A stretch of DNA of 32,942 nt from Acholeplasmataceae bacterium UBA6235 (GTDB lineage Bacteria; Bacillota_I; Bacilli_A; Acholeplasmatales; UBA5453). Location: NCBI GenBank assembly GCA_002441525.1, contig DJWH01000080.1:1-32942 (forward strand), read 5' to 3'. Below, one piece after another: positions 14,944 to 22,882 of this stretch. The position numbers and the translations under genes were made by a program. Below the pieces are notes generated by a model. It worked only from the letters and a program-made list of their open reading frames with translations, made no database searches and was not told where the DNA came from. The stretch's first letter is position 1. Every line of letters begins with the position of its first letter.

Positions 14944-16176
14944 ATGAAAAGAAGAGTTGTTGTTACAGGATTGGGACTGGTGAGTCCTTTAGGCAATACC
15001 GTTGAATCCTCCTTTCAAGCGATGATTGAAGGTAAAAACGGGATTGACTTTATTACCTTAGAAGATACCACCAACTGGAAAGTGAAACTGGCTGGTGAAG
15101 TTAAAAATTTAAACTTTGAGGATTTCATCGACCGTAAAGAAGTCAAGCGTTCAGACCGTGCGGTCTTACTCGCTTTAATCGCAGCCGATGAAGCGTATAA
15201 ACAAGCCAAACTCGAAGGTGCTGACATTGACCGCACTCGATTTGGACTATTCGTAGGTAGCGGTATTGGGGGATTAACCACCATCCAAGAAGAAGTATCT
15301 ACCTTTGCGACCCGTGGTCAAGACCGCATGTCGCCATTCTTTATTCCAAACTCCATCATCAATTTGATCGGGGCGAAGATAGGGATCAAATATCAAATTT
15401 ATGGACCAAATCTACCTCAAGTCACGGCATGTTCAGCCGCAACCAACTCGATTGGTGAAGCGTTCCGTTATATCCGTGATGGGTATTTAGACATCGCCAT
15501 GACCGGTGGCGCAGAAGCCCCAGTGAATGGCATTGGTGTCGGTGGATTCGCCGCGATGAAAGCCTTAAATACCTCAAACAATCCAGACCGTGCATCGATT
15601 CCATTTGACGCAGAACGCAGTGGGTTTGTGATTGCTGAAGGCGCAGGCATCATCATGCTAGAATCGTATGACCACGCCATTAAACGAGGTGCACCGATTC
15701 TCGCCGAAATGGTGGGTTATGGGTCTTCAACCGATGCATTCCATATGACATCACCAGATGAAGAAGCCAGAGGGATTACCCTATGTTTAAAACAAGCCCT
15801 TCAAGATGCGGGTATTGAACCAAAAGATGTGGGTTACATCAATGCCCACGGCACATCGACTGTTTTGAATGATAAGTTCGAAACGATGGGCATTAAAAAA
15901 GCCTTTGGACCAGCGGCGTATGATGTCAACATCTCATCGACCAAATCGATGACTGGACATGCGCTTGGTGCTGCGGGTGCGATTGAAACCATCGCTGTGA
16001 TCAAAGCCTTACAAACGGGTATCATTCCACCAACCATCCATTATGAAAAACCAGACCCGGATTGTGACCTCAATTACACACCGAATGTGGCTGTGAAGCG
16101 AGATATCCAATACGGTATGAACGTCAATATTGGTTTTGGTGGTCAAAACGCTGCCATCATCTTTAAAAAGGTGTAG
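14944..16176 (+). CDS. fabF: Beta-ketoacyl-ACP synthase II
   Basis: Elongating condensing enzyme of 410 aa. Catalytic Cys163 lies in VTACSAATNSIGEA, His302 in NAHGTST and His339 in SMTGHALGAAGA, the Cys-His-His set of FabF/FabB. The N-terminus RRVVVTGLGLVSPLG is standard. Its ATG follows the fabG stop with no gap, and fabZ starts 2 nt after it. Confidence 0.95.
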   Translation: MKRRVVVTGLGLVSPLGNTVESSFQAMIEGKNGIDFITLEDTTNWKVKLAGEVKNLNFEDFIDRKEVKRSDRAVLLALIAADEAYKQAKLEGADIDRTRFGLFVGSGIGGLTTIQEEVSTFATRGQDRMSPFFIPNSIINLIGAKIGIKYQIYGPNLPQVTACSAATNSIGEAFRYIRDGYLDIAMTGGAEAPVNGIGVGGFAAMKALNTSNNPDRASIPFDAERSGFVIAEGAGIIMLESYDHAIKRGAPILAEMVGYGSSTDAFHMTSPDEEARGITLCLKQALQDAGIEPKDVGYINAHGTSTVLNDKFETMGIKKAFGPAAYDVNISSTKSMTGHALGAAGAIETIAVIKALQTGIIPPTIHYEKPDPDCDLNYTPNVAVKRDIQYGMNVNIGFGGQNAAIIFKKV

Positions 16177-16178
16177 AC

Positions 16179-16604
16179 ATGCTCAATCAAGAACAAATCA
16201 AACAAATATTACCGCATCGTGACCCATTTTTGATGATCGATGAAATCACGCTTTTAGAACCCCTTAAAAAAGCTATTGGTGTTAAACATGTCAAACTGAC
16301 TGAAGACTATTTTAGAGGTCATTTCCCCTCTAAACCAGTGATGCCTGGGGTCCTCATCATTGAGTCCTTAGCACAAGTCGGTGCCGTCGCGTTGTTATCT
16401 TCTGAAAGCTATCAAGGCAAAATCGCGTTTTTCACTGGTATTGAATCCGCGAAATTTAGAAAAAGTGTCTTACCAGGCGATGAACTCGTCTTAGAATGCG
16501 AAATCACGAAAGTCCGTGGACCGTTCGGTTTTGGGTCCGGCAAAGCGTATGTGAATGGTGAACTGGTATGTGAAGCCAACATCTCATTCGCTGTAGGCAA
16601 TTGA
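16179..16604 (+). CDS. fabZ: 3-hydroxyacyl-ACP dehydratase
   Basis: A 141-aa hot-dog-fold dehydratase that makes trans-2-enoyl-ACP. It has LPHRDPFLMIDEI (11-23) and the active-site helix GHFPSKPVMPGVLIIESLAQ with His48 and Glu62. Its TGA stop overlaps the ATG of the biotin ligase gene, which also shows that TGA is read as stop here. Confidence 0.95.
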   Translation: MLNQEQIKQILPHRDPFLMIDEITLLEPLKKAIGVKHVKLTEDYFRGHFPSKPVMPGVLIIESLAQVGAVALLSSESYQGKIAFFTGIESAKFRKSVLPGDELVLECEITKVRGPFGFGSGKAYVNGELVCEANISFAVGN

Positions 16605-17119
16605 TGAGCTATACCATTTTAGAATACAAGACACTCGATTCTACCAATACATTTTTAAAAACCCATTACGAAGCCTTATCGCATTTAACGATCGTGAGAA
16701 CCCGTCACCAAACGGCCGGTCGTGGTCAGTTTGATCGCACATGGTCATCGAAACCCAATGACAACATCCTGTGTTCCATCCTGTTAAAGGATATCGCACT
16801 GGATAAAGTCGAGTTTCATAAAAAATGGGTAGAACAAGGGCTCATTCGATACCTTCAAAACCAAGGTTTAAGCGTCACCTTCAAAGCTCCCAATGATCTC
16901 TATATTGGGACAAAGAAGATTTGTGGCATATTGACCGAATCCAAAAGCGATGCTCAACGCTTCAATTATGTGATCATCGGATTTGGACTCAATGTCAATC
17001 AAACCGACTTTGAAGGCTTAAATGCGACATCCATGGCTTTAGAATTAAAACATAATCTCGATGTAGATGGCGTGTTTGAATCGCTCATTCAATCCTTACT
17101 ATCTACCTATGGTGACTAA
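16604..17119 (+). CDS. birA: Minimal biotin-protein ligase (no DNA-binding domain)
   Basis: Attaches biotin to AccB via biotinyl-AMP. The 171-aa protein begins straight in the catalytic domain: LDSTN (11-15), the adenylate loop AGRGQFDR (38-45), a KAPNDLY block (94-100; usually KWPND, so the Trp is replaced) and KKICGIL with the conserved Lys105, then GFGLNVNQ. There is no N-terminal helix-turn-helix, so it is not a repressor, and the C-terminal SH3-like domain is essentially missing; group I ligases are normally about 235 aa or more. ATG at 16604 is chosen over a TTG one codon upstream. Encoding it beside accB and bioY ties biotin handling to lipid synthesis. Confidence 0.85.
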   Translation: MSYTILEYKTLDSTNTFLKTHYEALSHLTIVRTRHQTAGRGQFDRTWSSKPNDNILCSILLKDIALDKVEFHKKWVEQGLIRYLQNQGLSVTFKAPNDLYIGTKKICGILTESKSDAQRFNYVIIGFGLNVNQTDFEGLNATSMALELKHNLDVDGVFESLIQSLLSTYGD

Positions 17120-17120
17120 A

Positions 17121-17657
17121 ATGACGAAGCTCAACCATTGGATCAAAATAGCCGCGATGACGGCTATTTTATGCATATCTGTATATTTGGTACCACCCAT
17201 CATCGTATTTGGTGGGGTACCGTTAACCATTCAAACATTCATCATTTTCTTAATTGCCTATTTGTTTACACCCAAAGATGCGTTATGGACATTGAGTCTG
17301 TACATCCTCATTGGTGTGATGGGTTTACCCGTTTTTTCTGGTGGTAGTAGTGGTTTAACCGCTCTGCTTGGACCCACAGGTGGGTTTTTGATGATGTTTC
17401 CCTTAATAGCTTATTTGATTGCTAGATTTAAATCGAAAGACAAACACATGGCTGTGGATTTACTTGTATCATTCGGATTTGGGATTGTGTTATTATACGC
17501 TGTCTCAGCCATTTGGTTATCCTATGTTCTATCCATGTCCTATATTCAAGGCATCACCCTATTACTTCCATTTGTGCCATTAGACATCTTAAAAGTGGTC
17601 ATCGCACATACTGTGTACCAAAAAATGCCATCCGTATACGAACTATCTACACATTAG
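17121..17657 (+). CDS. bioY: Biotin transporter substrate-binding component BioY (ECF S component)
   Basis: A 178-aa membrane protein with about six helices. The motifs PIIVFGGVPLTIQTFIIFL, the SLYILIGVMGLPVFSGG block and LLGPTGGFLMMF are the BioY signatures, so it binds biotin in the membrane as the S component of an ECF transporter. The energizing EcfA/EcfT subunits are not in this window. ATG at 17121, one base after the birA stop, is preferred; an in-frame ATG at 17109 overlaps birA and is possible. No biotin synthesis genes are seen, consistent with dependence on uptake. Confidence 0.9.
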   Translation: MTKLNHWIKIAAMTAILCISVYLVPPIIVFGGVPLTIQTFIIFLIAYLFTPKDALWTLSLYILIGVMGLPVFSGGSSGLTALLGPTGGFLMMFPLIAYLIARFKSKDKHMAVDLLVSFGFGIVLLYAVSAIWLSYVLSMSYIQGITLLLPFVPLDILKVVIAHTVYQKMPSVYELSTH

Positions 17658-17682
17658 GGCAACCCCCAATAAAGGAACAGTA

Positions 17683-19098
17683 ATGACTAAATTTTTACCT
17701 AAAATCATCCAAGGTGGGATGGGTGTGGGCGTGAGTTCGACAAAACTCGCCAATACCGTATCACGCGCTGGACAACTCGGTGTGGTCTCAGGGACAGCAC
17801 TCGGTTTGACCTTCGCTCGAAGACTCATGCAAAAAGGCAATGAAGTCTATTTAGAAGCGATGAACCATTTCCCTTTTAAAAAAGTGATTGAAAAGATCAA
17901 AGCGAAGTTTTCAGTTAAAAATGATCAAGATCCGTTCAAAATGGTTGAAATGCCGACCATTCATCCTTCAGAAGATTTGAATGAACTCATCGTGGTAGCG
18001 AACTTTGTTGAAGTTCATTTAGCCAAAAAAGGTCACAACGGTGTCGTTGGCATAAACTTTTTAGAGAAAATCCAATTTCCTACTTTAGCATCCATTTACG
18101 GGGCTATTTTAGCCGGTGTGGATTATATTTTGATGGGTGCTGGTATTCCGCATAGAATTCCGGATGTGATTAAAAAACTAATCAACCATGAAGACGCGAG
18201 TCTACCGATTAAGGTTGCCAATGAACAACAAAATGACATTGAACTATCGACTTTTTCACCCAAAGCATTCGCCCAAGATGAAGCGTTGCCTGAACTCACC
18301 AAACCACAATTCTTAGCCATCATTGGGTCTCATACGTTGGCCAATTACTTGATGAAAAGTGAATTTGGTTCACCTGACGGATTCGTGGTGGAATTACCTG
18401 TGGCTGGTGGTCACAATGCACCACCTCGTGGTAATTACGCACTCACTGAGTCTGGTGAACCGATTTATGGTGCGCGTGATGTGGTTGATTTTGAAGCCTT
18501 AAAAGCCATCAACAAGCCGTTTTGGTTGGCTGGTGGGTTTGGTAATCCTGAAGGTCTTCAAAAAGCCTTATCTCTAGGTGCAGTCGGCATTCAAGTGGGT
18601 ACAGCCTTCGCCTTTTCCAATGAATCGGGCTTTGAAGCTACTTTAAAACAACGCGTGTTACGTCAGGTGACTGAGGGTAAGGTTCGTGTTAAAACCGACA
18701 TTAAAGCCTCTCCAACCGGGTTCCCATTTAAAGTGGCAAACATTGAAGGTACATTATCAGAAGATGATACATACACATCGAGAAAACGTGTGTGTGATTT
18801 AGGGTATTTGCGTGAAGCATACCGTAAAGATAATGGCTCCATTGGCTATCGATGCCCATCTGAACCGGTTGAAGATTATGTCCGTAAAGGTGGCAAAGTC
18901 GAAGATACCTTTGGTCGTAAATGTCTATGCAATGGTTTAGTAGCCGGTATTGGTTTAGGTCAAAAACGCAAAGATGGTCATGATGAATTACCTCTAGTTA
19001 CCTCAGGGGATGATTTGTTATTTTTAGGACCACTTGTTGATCTTGAATCGTATAGTTATTCAGCTGTAGATGTGTTGAACTATTTATTAAATACATAA
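17683..19098 (+). CDS. Nitronate monooxygenase / FabK-like flavoprotein closing the fab operon
   Basis: A 471-aa FMN TIM-barrel protein related to FabK and nitronate monooxygenases, but longer. The barrel start KIIQGGMGVGVSS, the GGHNAPPRGN active-site segment, LAGGFGNPEGLQKAL and GAVGIQVGTAFA are seen. A C-terminal extension after residue 330 contains YTSRKRVCDLGYLREAY, cysteines in GYRCPSEP and GRKCLCNGLVAGIGLGQ, and ends near SAVDVLNYLL. This layout recalls the large nitronate-monooxygenase/PfaD-like group rather than true FabK. Being in a fatty acid operon suggests an acyl or enoyl substrate, but this is inference. AAAGGA gives the ribosome site, 25 nt after bioY. Confidence 0.75.
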   Translation: MTKFLPKIIQGGMGVGVSSTKLANTVSRAGQLGVVSGTALGLTFARRLMQKGNEVYLEAMNHFPFKKVIEKIKAKFSVKNDQDPFKMVEMPTIHPSEDLNELIVVANFVEVHLAKKGHNGVVGINFLEKIQFPTLASIYGAILAGVDYILMGAGIPHRIPDVIKKLINHEDASLPIKVANEQQNDIELSTFSPKAFAQDEALPELTKPQFLAIIGSHTLANYLMKSEFGSPDGFVVELPVAGGHNAPPRGNYALTESGEPIYGARDVVDFEALKAINKPFWLAGGFGNPEGLQKALSLGAVGIQVGTAFAFSNESGFEATLKQRVLRQVTEGKVRVKTDIKASPTGFPFKVANIEGTLSEDDTYTSRKRVCDLGYLREAYRKDNGSIGYRCPSEPVEDYVRKGGKVEDTFGRKCLCNGLVAGIGLGQKRKDGHDELPLVTSGDDLLFLGPLVDLESYSYSAVDVLNYLLNT

Positions 19099-19100
19099 AT

Positions 19101-19140
19101 AAGCAAACCAATCCGAACCCGCGGATTGGTTTTATGCTTT
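19101..19140 (+). terminator. Terminator of the acc-fab operon
   Basis: AACCAATCCG (19106-19115) and CGGATTGGTT (19122-19131) form a perfect 10-bp stem with loop AACCCG, extended by outer AAGC/GCTT pairing. The T tract is short (TTTT). Confidence 0.8.
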
Positions 19141-19147
19141 CTATGGG

Positions 19148-19176
19148 TTTACATACCTTTCGATAACAGTTATAAT
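19148..19176 (+). promoter_or_regulatory. Promoter of the GH3 lipoprotein gene
   Basis: TTTACA (19148-19153) and consensus TATAAT (19171-19176) with 17-nt spacing. The start should lie near 19183. Confidence 0.8.
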
Positions 19177-19185
19177 GGTTTTGGA

Positions 19186-19211
19186 TGTTTGTGAAATCGG
19201 TTTCCTAAACA
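19186..19211 (+). promoter_or_regulatory. cre-like / LacI-type operator in the GH3 leader
   Basis: TGTTT-gt-GAAA-tcgg-TTTC-ct-AAACA is a 26-bp imperfect palindrome centred on CG. Its core TGAAATCGGTTTCC (19192-19205) matches 13 of 14 positions of the CcpA cre consensus TGWAANCGNTNWCA. It lies just downstream of the predicted transcription start, where a LacI/CcpA-family protein would block elongation. Confidence 0.55.
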
Positions 19212-19243
19212 CAAACGATACGATTCAAAATTTGGGAGGATGT

Positions 19244-21073
19244 ATGAAAAAGATTATCAATTTGGTTCAAGTGATTTTATTATTGGTTGTATTGATGGCC
19301 TGTACCAACCAAAGCCCTAAAGTCATTGATGGACCTGAAGATTTTGACACCATCGAAGAAAAAGTCGAGTGGTGGATTGCTAATTTGACCTTAGATGAAA
19401 AAGCAGGTCAAATGATTCAAGCAGAAAGAATCAATAACAATAACGGGATCTCTGTCGATGACGCAAGAAGACTCAACATCGGTTCTGTTTTAAATGGGGG
19501 TGGGAATGTGCCTGCAACCAACAATGTACCGAGTTGGTACTTGATGTATCAATCGTATTATCAAGCCTCGATTACCAGTTCTTCAGGTATCCCATTGATT
19601 TATGGGGTAGATGCGGTGCATGGTCATGGGAACTTACAAAACGCGACGATTTTCCCACACAACATTGGGTTAGCTGCTGCGAACAACCCAGAGCTTATGA
19701 GAGCGATTGGTGAAGTTACGGCGTATGAAATCGCACAAACTGGATTAACGTATAATTTTTCGCCTTCACTTGGTATCATTAAAGACAAAAGATGGGGTAG
19801 AACCTATGAAACCTTTGGTGAAAACCCTGCCGTTCCAATGAATTTGATTGGACCTTACATTGAAGGCTTACAAACCTATGGGATCGCAGCCTCTGCGAAA
19901 CACTTTGTGGGTGATGGATACACCACGTATGGGACGGGTTTAGGCGGTAAATTAGACCGCGGAAACGCGACGATTACACTCGATGATTTAGAGAATATCC
20001 ATTTACCGTTATACCGTGAAGCCATTGAAGCTGGGGTTAAAACCATCATGGTTTCTTATAGCAGTTTAAATGGATTACAAATGCATGAGAATGCCCACAT
20101 GATAACCGATGTTTTAAAAGGTGAAATGGGCTTTAAGGGGTTTGTTATATCGGATTATAACGGGATTGATAACATTGCAGAAAATGGTTTTGAACAGAAA
20201 GTGGCTGCAGCCATCAATGCAGGCATCGATATGTTGATGCAACCCCATAATTTTGAAGACACCATCGCAGCGATCAAAATCGGTGTTCAAACCGGTGATA
20301 TCCCAATGGCACGCATCGATGACGCGGTATCGCGTATATTAACCGTAAAATATGAATTGGGTTTATTTGAAACTAAAGAACGACTTGCAGCGGATTTAAG
20401 AAACGCCGAGAGTTTAGCAGTCGCGAGACAAGCGGTGAGAGAATCCTTAGTCTTATTAAAAAATGATCAAAACGTATTACCATTATCCAAAGATATGAAT
20501 CTATTGGTGGTAGGTCAAGGGTCAAACAACATCGGTATCCAATCTGGTGGCTGGACCATGACTTGGCAAGGCAGTGACAACTTAAATATTGCTGGCACTT
20601 CCATATTAAAAGCGTTTAGGGAATCCACTTCTGGACAAATCTATACGAATATGGCCGATGTCGATAAAGCAGATGCGATTGTCTTGGTGTTATCCGAAAG
20701 ACCACACGCTGAAATGATGGGTGATTCCGTAGGATTATCCTTAATCGACGATACAGGCTACCCTCAAAACCTCACTTGGATTAACCAAGTCAAAAACACA
20801 GGTAAGCCAGTCATCGCCATTATGTTGTCATCCAAACCACTCTTAGTGACAGATTACATTGACGGGTTCGATGCGTTTGTCATGGCATTCCTACCGGGCA
20901 CTGAAGGGGCAGGGATTACCGATGTCTTATATGGGGATTATAACTTTGTTGGGAAACTCCCTTATACCTATCCACTCAATGCGTCACAAGCAGCAGATAC
21001 GATGTTAAATCCAAATTATAACCCTGAAGATTATCTGTTCCCATATGGGTATGGGTTAACCTATGCCAATTAA
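19244..21073 (+). CDS. Glycoside hydrolase family 3 beta-glucosidase-like lipoprotein
   Basis: Exported, membrane-anchored glycosidase of 609 aa. Residues 1-19 are a lipoprotein signal with lipobox LMAC (Cys20). The GH3 N-terminal barrel shows GVDAVHGHGN (121-130), KRWGRTYETFGENP (182-194) and KHFVGDG (219-225), with the nucleophile Asp304 in GFVISDYNGID. The second domain begins near LVLLKNDQNVLPLSKD and ends FPYGYGLTY. This form resembles exo-acting beta-glucosidases or glucan hydrolases. ATG at 19244 follows GGGAGG; an upstream in-frame ATG gives no signal peptide. It is monocistronic with a carbon-control-type operator. Substrate linkage is not predictable. Confidence 0.9.
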   Translation: MKKIINLVQVILLLVVLMACTNQSPKVIDGPEDFDTIEEKVEWWIANLTLDEKAGQMIQAERINNNNGISVDDARRLNIGSVLNGGGNVPATNNVPSWYLMYQSYYQASITSSSGIPLIYGVDAVHGHGNLQNATIFPHNIGLAAANNPELMRAIGEVTAYEIAQTGLTYNFSPSLGIIKDKRWGRTYETFGENPAVPMNLIGPYIEGLQTYGIAASAKHFVGDGYTTYGTGLGGKLDRGNATITLDDLENIHLPLYREAIEAGVKTIMVSYSSLNGLQMHENAHMITDVLKGEMGFKGFVISDYNGIDNIAENGFEQKVAAAINAGIDMLMQPHNFEDTIAAIKIGVQTGDIPMARIDDAVSRILTVKYELGLFETKERLAADLRNAESLAVARQAVRESLVLLKNDQNVLPLSKDMNLLVVGQGSNNIGIQSGGWTMTWQGSDNLNIAGTSILKAFRESTSGQIYTNMADVDKADAIVLVLSERPHAEMMGDSVGLSLIDDTGYPQNLTWINQVKNTGKPVIAIMLSSKPLLVTDYIDGFDAFVMAFLPGTEGAGITDVLYGDYNFVGKLPYTYPLNASQAADTMLNPNYNPEDYLFPYGYGLTYAN

Positions 21074-21096
21074 ACCATTTTATAATCATTCTAAAG

Positions 21097-21119
21097 AGTC
21101 CGAATAATCGGACTTTTTT
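21097..21119 (+). terminator. Intrinsic terminator after the GH3 gene
   Basis: AGTCCGA and TCGGACT form a perfect 7-bp stem with loop ATAA, followed by TTTTTTG. Confidence 0.88.
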
Positions 21120-21224
21120 GTTCTATTTATCATCGTTTTTTGGCGTTATTATGATGAAACCGTTATCATTGTAATTATATGTAAAACTTCTAAATTAGTG
21201 TCTATTATTTACTATATCTTATGA

Positions 21225-21230
21225 TACAAT
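21225..21230 (+). promoter_or_regulatory. Possible extended -10 of the hydrogenase operon
   Basis: TACAAT preceded by TGA gives an extended -10 (TGATACAAT). No good -35 sits 16-18 nt upstream, which would suit a promoter needing an activator. The start would fall near 21237. Confidence 0.4.
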
Positions 21231-21235
21231 GAGGG

Positions 21236-21256
21236 TGTAATTTACGATACATTACA
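21236..21256 (+). promoter_or_regulatory. Palindromic operator candidate before the hydrogenase operon
   Basis: Arms TGTAATTTA (21236-21244) and TACATTACA (21248-21256) pair at 8 of 9 positions around a CGA spacer. The site covers the predicted transcription start and touches the ribosome site CAGGAG. It does not match the Rex consensus well, so the regulator is not identified. Confidence 0.5.
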
Positions 21257-21264
21257 GGAGAAAA

Positions 21265-21762
21265 ATGAATATGAAAGACCACATTTGTCAAGAAAAGCTC
21301 AACCTTTTTTATGCTAGAATGGCGGAAAACAAGCAAAAACCGGGACCGCTCATGCCAACACTGCATGATGCGCAATCGATTTTCGGTTATATTCCTTTAA
21401 CCATTCAAAAGATCATTTCTGAAGAACTTGGTGAAAGCATCGCCAAGATCAATGGTGTTGTCACCTTTTATGGCAACTTTTCTGTTACACCTAAAGGCGA
21501 ACATACCGTTTCTGTTTGCTTAGGCACCGCTTGTTATGTCAGGGGTTCTAAGAACATCATGGAAACATTAGAAAACGAACTCAAAATCAAAGAAAAAGAA
21601 ACCACCCCAGATGGCGAAATCACGTTGGTGGCGACCCGTTGTATTGGTGCCTGTGGCTTAGCACCGGTTTTTTCTGTAGACGGTGCGATTCATGGGAACG
21701 CCAACGTCTCTAAGGTCAAAGACATCATCAAAGAACTCAAGGAAATCCATCATGAAGCTTAA
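21265..21762 (+). CDS. NuoE-like [2Fe-2S] subunit of the bifurcating hydrogenase (HydC type)
   Basis: A 165-aa thioredoxin-like [2Fe-2S] protein of the NuoE family. After a helical N-terminal domain, the four cluster cysteines are C85 and C90 (CLGTAC) and C126 and C130 (CIGAC), the standard spacing. In NAD(P)-linked [FeFe]-hydrogenases this subunit completes the complex with the NuoF-like and HydA subunits encoded downstream. GGAG precedes the ATG at 21265. It overlaps the next gene by 11 nt, so the operon is translationally coupled from its first gene. Confidence 0.92.
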   Translation: MNMKDHICQEKLNLFYARMAENKQKPGPLMPTLHDAQSIFGYIPLTIQKIISEELGESIAKINGVVTFYGNFSVTPKGEHTVSVCLGTACYVRGSKNIMETLENELKIKEKETTPDGEITLVATRCIGACGLAPVFSVDGAIHGNANVSKVKDIIKELKEIHHEA

Positions 21763-22135
21763 TGAACTCATGGGTTTGATGGCGGCGAAAAGCTATACAC
21801 CATCTCTGATGAAAGACAAAGAAATCAACTTTGCTTTTTGTTCCGATTTGATGAGCGATGCCTTGGTCATCATGAATTCAGTGAAAGACCCAACCATCCT
21901 CGAACATACCATCCTAATCACCGGATTGGCCACACAACAATCGATTCGAACTGCAGAGATGCTCGATGTCGATGTGGTTTTATTGGTCAGAGGTAAAATT
22001 CCCTCTGAAAAAGTGATTTTACTGGCACATGAAGCGCAAGTGATGTTGTTATCAACCGAAACCACGATGTTCAATGCGAGTGGGATTTTGTTTGAAAAAG
22101 GCATCCGCGGCGTTAAATATAACATCCAATGGTAA
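21752..22135 (+). CDS. DRTGG-like domain protein
   Basis: A small 127-aa cytoplasmic protein. The pattern INFAFCSDLMSDALVIMN, ILITGLATQQSIRTAEMLDVDVVLLVRGK and a final strand resembles the DRTGG domain, an alpha/beta fold found in phosphotransacetylases and as a sensory partner of CBS or kinase proteins. Similar small proteins are encoded in clostridial hydrogenase operons next to RsbW-like ATPases. The ligand is unknown. ATG at 21752 is chosen because it is inside the end of the NuoE-like gene; a longer upstream reading is that gene in another frame. It overlaps the next gene by 7 nt. Confidence 0.7.
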   Translation: MKLNELMGLMAAKSYTPSLMKDKEINFAFCSDLMSDALVIMNSVKDPTILEHTILITGLATQQSIRTAEMLDVDVVLLVRGKIPSEKVILLAHEAQVMLLSTETTMFNASGILFEKGIRGVKYNIQW

Positions 22136-22554
22136 AAGAACATCAAATCATAGCTGGCAACTTTGATTTGGCAGGTAGGGCGTCCTCTGACCTCAAACGA
22201 CTGCTCAAATCGATGGCCACCTACCCTCGATTGTATGTCAATCGTGTCTGTTCTGCTTCCTATGAAGCTGAAATCAATATCGTCATCCACTCCGTCGGTG
22301 GGTATATGACTTATGAAGTCAGTGAAACTACGATAGAACTGAATTTTTATGACGATGGCCCTGGGATTCCAGACATCGAATTAGCGATGAAAAAAGGATA
22401 TTCAACGGCGAGTCAAATTGCCCATTTGAATGGATTTGGCGCGGGGATGGGACTCAATAATATCAAAGAGCTTTCCGACCGACTTACCATCCATTCAACC
22501 CCACGCGGGACCCACTTAAAAATGATCTTTACGATAGGTGAACGCGATGCCTAA
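22129..22554 (+). CDS. RsbW/anti-sigma-like GHKL ATP-binding protein
   Basis: A 141-aa single-domain HATPase. An N-box-like helix (YEAEINIVIHSVGG), the G1 box DDGPGIPD and the G2 box GFGAGMGLNNIKELSD are visible, and the C-terminus THLKMIF is the last strand of the fold. This is the pattern of RsbW-type serine kinases and anti-sigma factors; the usual N-box Asn is kept (EINIVIH). It has no sensor or histidine phosphoacceptor domain. It might phosphorylate or bind one of the neighbouring DRTGG or redox proteins; this is inference. Confidence 0.8.
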   Translation: MVKEHQIIAGNFDLAGRASSDLKRLLKSMATYPRLYVNRVCSASYEAEINIVIHSVGGYMTYEVSETTIELNFYDDGPGIPDIELAMKKGYSTASQIAHLNGFGAGMGLNNIKELSDRLTIHSTPRGTHLKMIFTIGERDA

Positions 22555-22882
22555 ATTGTCCATTCTCCTTGAAAATACACACTATACGATTTTAAACCCA
22601 AGTCTTAAAGACCGCGTTTTTACAGGGGTTTACGCGACCGATTTATTATCGACAGCGATTAAACACATGAAACCAGACATGGCACTCATCACCCTGATTT
22701 CGACCAACTCGACATTGAATCTAGCCATGATGGTGGACTTTAATATCATCATTTTGACAAAGGATGCAGAAGTAACAGAATCCTTTATCCATAAAGCGAC
22801 ATTAGAAGACATCACCTTGGTTAAAACCGATTATCTAACCCATGAAGTCATCATTGACCTGGTGAAACGAGGTCTCTTATGA
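22547..22882 (+). CDS. Second small DRTGG-like protein
   Basis: A 111-aa protein that resembles the first DRTGG-like protein in size and in strand-helix order: VFTGVYATDLLSTAIKHM, MALITLISTNSTLNLAMMVDFNIIIL and a final segment ending LVKRGLL. AGGTG lies 6 nt before the ATG at 22547; an in-frame GTG three codons earlier overlaps this site. It overlaps both neighbours (8 nt and 4 nt). It likely arose by duplication of the upstream gene. Family assignment is tentative. Confidence 0.6.
   Translation: MPKLSILLENTHYTILNPSLKDRVFTGVYATDLLSTAIKHMKPDMALITLISTNSTLNLAMMVDFNIIILTKDAEVTESFIHKATLEDITLVKTDYLTHEVIIDLVKRGLL

Noticed and set aside
19175..19243. Upstream in-frame start of the GH3 protein
   Set aside because: It would put residues before the lipoprotein signal and would lie at or before the predicted transcript start; ATG 19244 has a strong ribosome site.
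21181..21240. Rex-type operator before the hydrogenase operon
   Set aside because: TGTAA repeats occur, but none fits the TTGTGA-N6-TCACAA-like Rex consensus at enough positions.
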